This document shows, in pieces, positions 6,623-8,056 of a stretch of DNA of 8,056 nucleotides. This DNA is from an uncultured Chloroflexota bacterium (GTDB lineage Bacteria; Chloroflexota; Anaerolineae; Caldilineales; Caldilineaceae), in assembly GCA_903879975.1 (NCBI GenBank), contig CAIRNL010000143.1, forward strand, positions 1-8,056, given 5' to 3'. Position 1 is the stretch's first letter; each line of letters begins with the position of its first letter. The notes beneath the pieces are model-generated. The model saw nothing but the letters and a program-made list of their open reading frames with translations. It searched no databases and had not been told where the DNA came from. The translations under genes were made by a program, and so were the position numbers.

Positions 6623-8056
6623 ATGACAATCAGCCCTATTCTCGATCAACCACAAAGTATTGACTATGGGGTGCTGCCGGACGGTCCCATCGCCCAGCTT
6701 GCCAATCACGAGATCACCTGTCTGCTTGACGCTGACTGTGACCCGCAGGAGATCGCATGGCTGTGGGCCGACCAGGTGTATGCACGTTCCGTTCGCCTGC
6801 GCATTATCGACTGGCTGGACGGCGAACTCGTGCCGTTGGTCACACGCTTCTTTCCTGGCCATCAGGAGATCATCGCAGGCGCAGAAGGGGTTATCGTCAC
6901 CAAGCGGCTGGCTGTGCCCTACAAGGCGACCGACGATCGGGCGCTTTTCTGGCTGCTGGAGTGTCAGGCTGAAGGCGACCGCATGTTGCGCCTGGAGGTC
7001 GATATCGAGTGGGACGAACCGCTCAACCAGCGCATGGTCGATGGGCTGTTGGTGGCGCAGCGCAATCCTGGCCCTGCGCGTGGGCTGTACCAGCAGAGCA
7101 ACGCGGACAGCACGCGCATCTTTGGTAACCCGCACGGCCGACCGGATATCGTCGAAATTGACGATCCACAGCATGCCCGCCTGGTCTACCACGTCCTGCT
7201 GAGCGGTATCGTCGAAGTGCCGCTCATCCTGACCGTCAGCGACGTGGGTGAGCAGATGGCGTGGAACACCTTTCTGGCGTTGCGCGATGTGGAGCAGATG
7301 TTCGACGTCAGCACGCGCAATTGGGAGCGCCGCCTCCATGCCGGTCGTCTGTGGACACCTGATTCCGCCTTCAACCTTGCCGTCGAGCACGCCCGGCTGG
7401 CGGCGATCCGTCATACGCAGCGCCTGCGCACTGGCACCGCTCCGTCCGACCGCCGTGTGGAGCGAGTCCCCGCCCTCGTTGACGTGTGGGATAGCCTGGA
7501 TCCGGTACAGAGCCGCAACCTGCTGGCCCATCTGCGCCGGGTAGCGGAGGCAACCGAAGGTCGGCTGCCGGCCGTGTTGCCTGCCTTTCCTGGCGCGATC
7601 GAGGGCGGCGATGATGACGACCTACTGGGCAGCAACTTGCTCTACCTGCGCACGCTGCTTGCCCACATAAGCCGGCACCGCGCCGGAGCAGAACTTCTGG
7701 CCGAACACCTGCCGGCCGTGCGGGCTTGTGCCGACGCGCTCGTCCATCTGCGCGCAACACAACCTGCCCGCCTGGCCGATGGCGCTGTGGCAACGCGGCT
7801 TGCAGAGGCAATGGTCGATGCCGCAAGGCTGGCAGTGTGTGCGGGGGATGCCGTGAATGCGGCGCGTTGGGAGAGTGAGGCTGTCTATCTGGCCGCGGTC
7901 TTGGCGCCATCGACACCGTTCGACCTGCTTCGCTGGGAGCGTGCCAGCGGCTGGCAGGCGGGCAGCGAACAGCCGCACTGCTTTGCCGATCCCTGGCAGG
8001 GGATGCGCCTGGCGGGCGCAGCGGTCTGGCAGGGTGTCGGGCTTGCCGATCTGGGC
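6623..8056 (+). CDS. Six-hairpin-glycosidase-like protein of unknown function, partial (C-terminus beyond right edge)
   Basis: The frame is open for all 478 codons from ATG 6623 to the right edge. Residues 1-220 look beta-rich: short alternating hydrophobic strands such as RLRIIDWL and GVIVTKRLAVPY, with RLEVDIEWDEPL at 123-134, reminiscent of the beta-sandwich in front of alpha/alpha-barrel carbohydrate enzymes. From about 230 the chain turns helical, with NWERRLHAGRLWTPDSAFNL (233-252), similar to the W...TPD..ln.a pattern that opens the barrel in glycogen-debranching-like proteins. DPVQSRNLLAHL (293-304), EGRLPAVLP (312-320) and a helical pair around 335-375 follow. I cannot point to catalytic carboxylates. 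No signal peptide is visible, so it is probably cytoplasmic. There is no clear Shine-Dalgarno site before the ATG, and paired hairpins lie directly upstream. Co-transcription with the importer is possible (58-base gap). Function is unassigned; the fold call is a moderate-confidence pattern match. Confidence 0.6.
   Translation, partial: MTISPILDQPQSIDYGVLPDGPIAQLANHEITCLLDADCDPQEIAWLWADQVYARSVRLRIIDWLDGELVPLVTRFFPGHQEIIAGAEGVIVTKRLAVPYKATDDRALFWLLECQAEGDRMLRLEVDIEWDEPLNQRMVDGLLVAQRNPGPARGLYQQSNADSTRIFGNPHGRPDIVEIDDPQHARLVYHVLLSGIVEVPLILTVSDVGEQMAWNTFLALRDVEQMFDVSTRNWERRLHAGRLWTPDSAFNLAVEHARLAAIRHTQRLRTGTAPSDRRVERVPALVDVWDSLDPVQSRNLLAHLRRVAEATEGRLPAVLPAFPGAIEGGDDDDLLGSNLLYLRTLLAHISRHRAGAELLAEHLPAVRACADALVHLRATQPARLADGAVATRLAEAMVDAARLAVCAGDAVNAARWESEAVYLAAVLAPSTPFDLLRWERASGWQAGSEQPHCFADPWQGMRLAGAAVWQGVGLADLG

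Noticed and set aside
4480..6624. A 714-codon minus-strand open frame opposite permease 2 and the ATPase
   Set aside because: The plus strand encodes unmistakable permease and ABC ATPase motifs over the same bases. The antisense product is His/Asp/Gln-rich with no family pattern, a typical codon-bias shadow in GC-rich DNA.
6446..7531. A 361-codon minus-strand open frame at the ATPase end and the next gene
   Set aside because: It crosses the ATPase 3' end, the hairpins and the start of the next plus-strand gene, and shows no domain pattern.

Overview
The window (8056 bases, GC-rich, roughly 60% by eye) looks like a bacterial chromosome segment with ordinary, densely packed metabolic and transport genes. 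The lipoprotein has a short signal peptide ending in a VLSAC lipobox, followed by an Ala/Pro-rich linker (AAPAQPAADS...). This style is common in Chloroflexota (Caldilinea/Anaerolineae-like) binding proteins, so that phylum is my best guess; it is an inference from style, not a proof. I see no mobile element, CRISPR array, tRNA or rRNA.

Layout. (1) Positions 1-1405, minus strand: the N-terminal two thirds of a HyuA-type hydantoinase/5-oxoprolinase subunit, cut by the left edge. (2) 1406-1627: a divergent intergenic region. It holds what looks like a bidirectional promoter, with two -10 boxes overlapping on the two strands (core TATAATA at 1476-1482), then a roughly 140-base leader for the rightward operon with an 8-bp inverted repeat and a strong Shine-Dalgarno site. 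(3) 1628-6564, plus strand: a four-gene ABC importer of the BMP/PnrA (nucleoside-type) class: substrate-binding lipoprotein, permease, permease, double ATPase. A perfect 15-bp-arm hairpin followed by a T run sits between the lipoprotein gene and the permeases, and probably lowers permease expression relative to the binding protein. (4) 6565-6611: two mutually exclusive GC-rich hairpins right after the ATPase stop codon. (5) 6623 to the right edge: a long open frame whose product resembles the N-terminal beta domain and first helices of six-hairpin (alpha/alpha-barrel) glycosidases, cut by the window edge.

Working model: the lipoprotein binds a nucleoside-like or related nitrogen-ring solute outside the cell, the two permeases form the channel and the tandem-NBD ATPase drives uptake. 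The divergent HyuA-like protein would belong to an ATP-dependent ring-opening enzyme (hydantoin or 5-oxoproline type). Sharing a promoter region with the importer suggests a common substrate or signal, for example a purine/pyrimidine breakdown product, but the sequence does not establish this. The reading frames of genes 1 and 5 run off the window edges.
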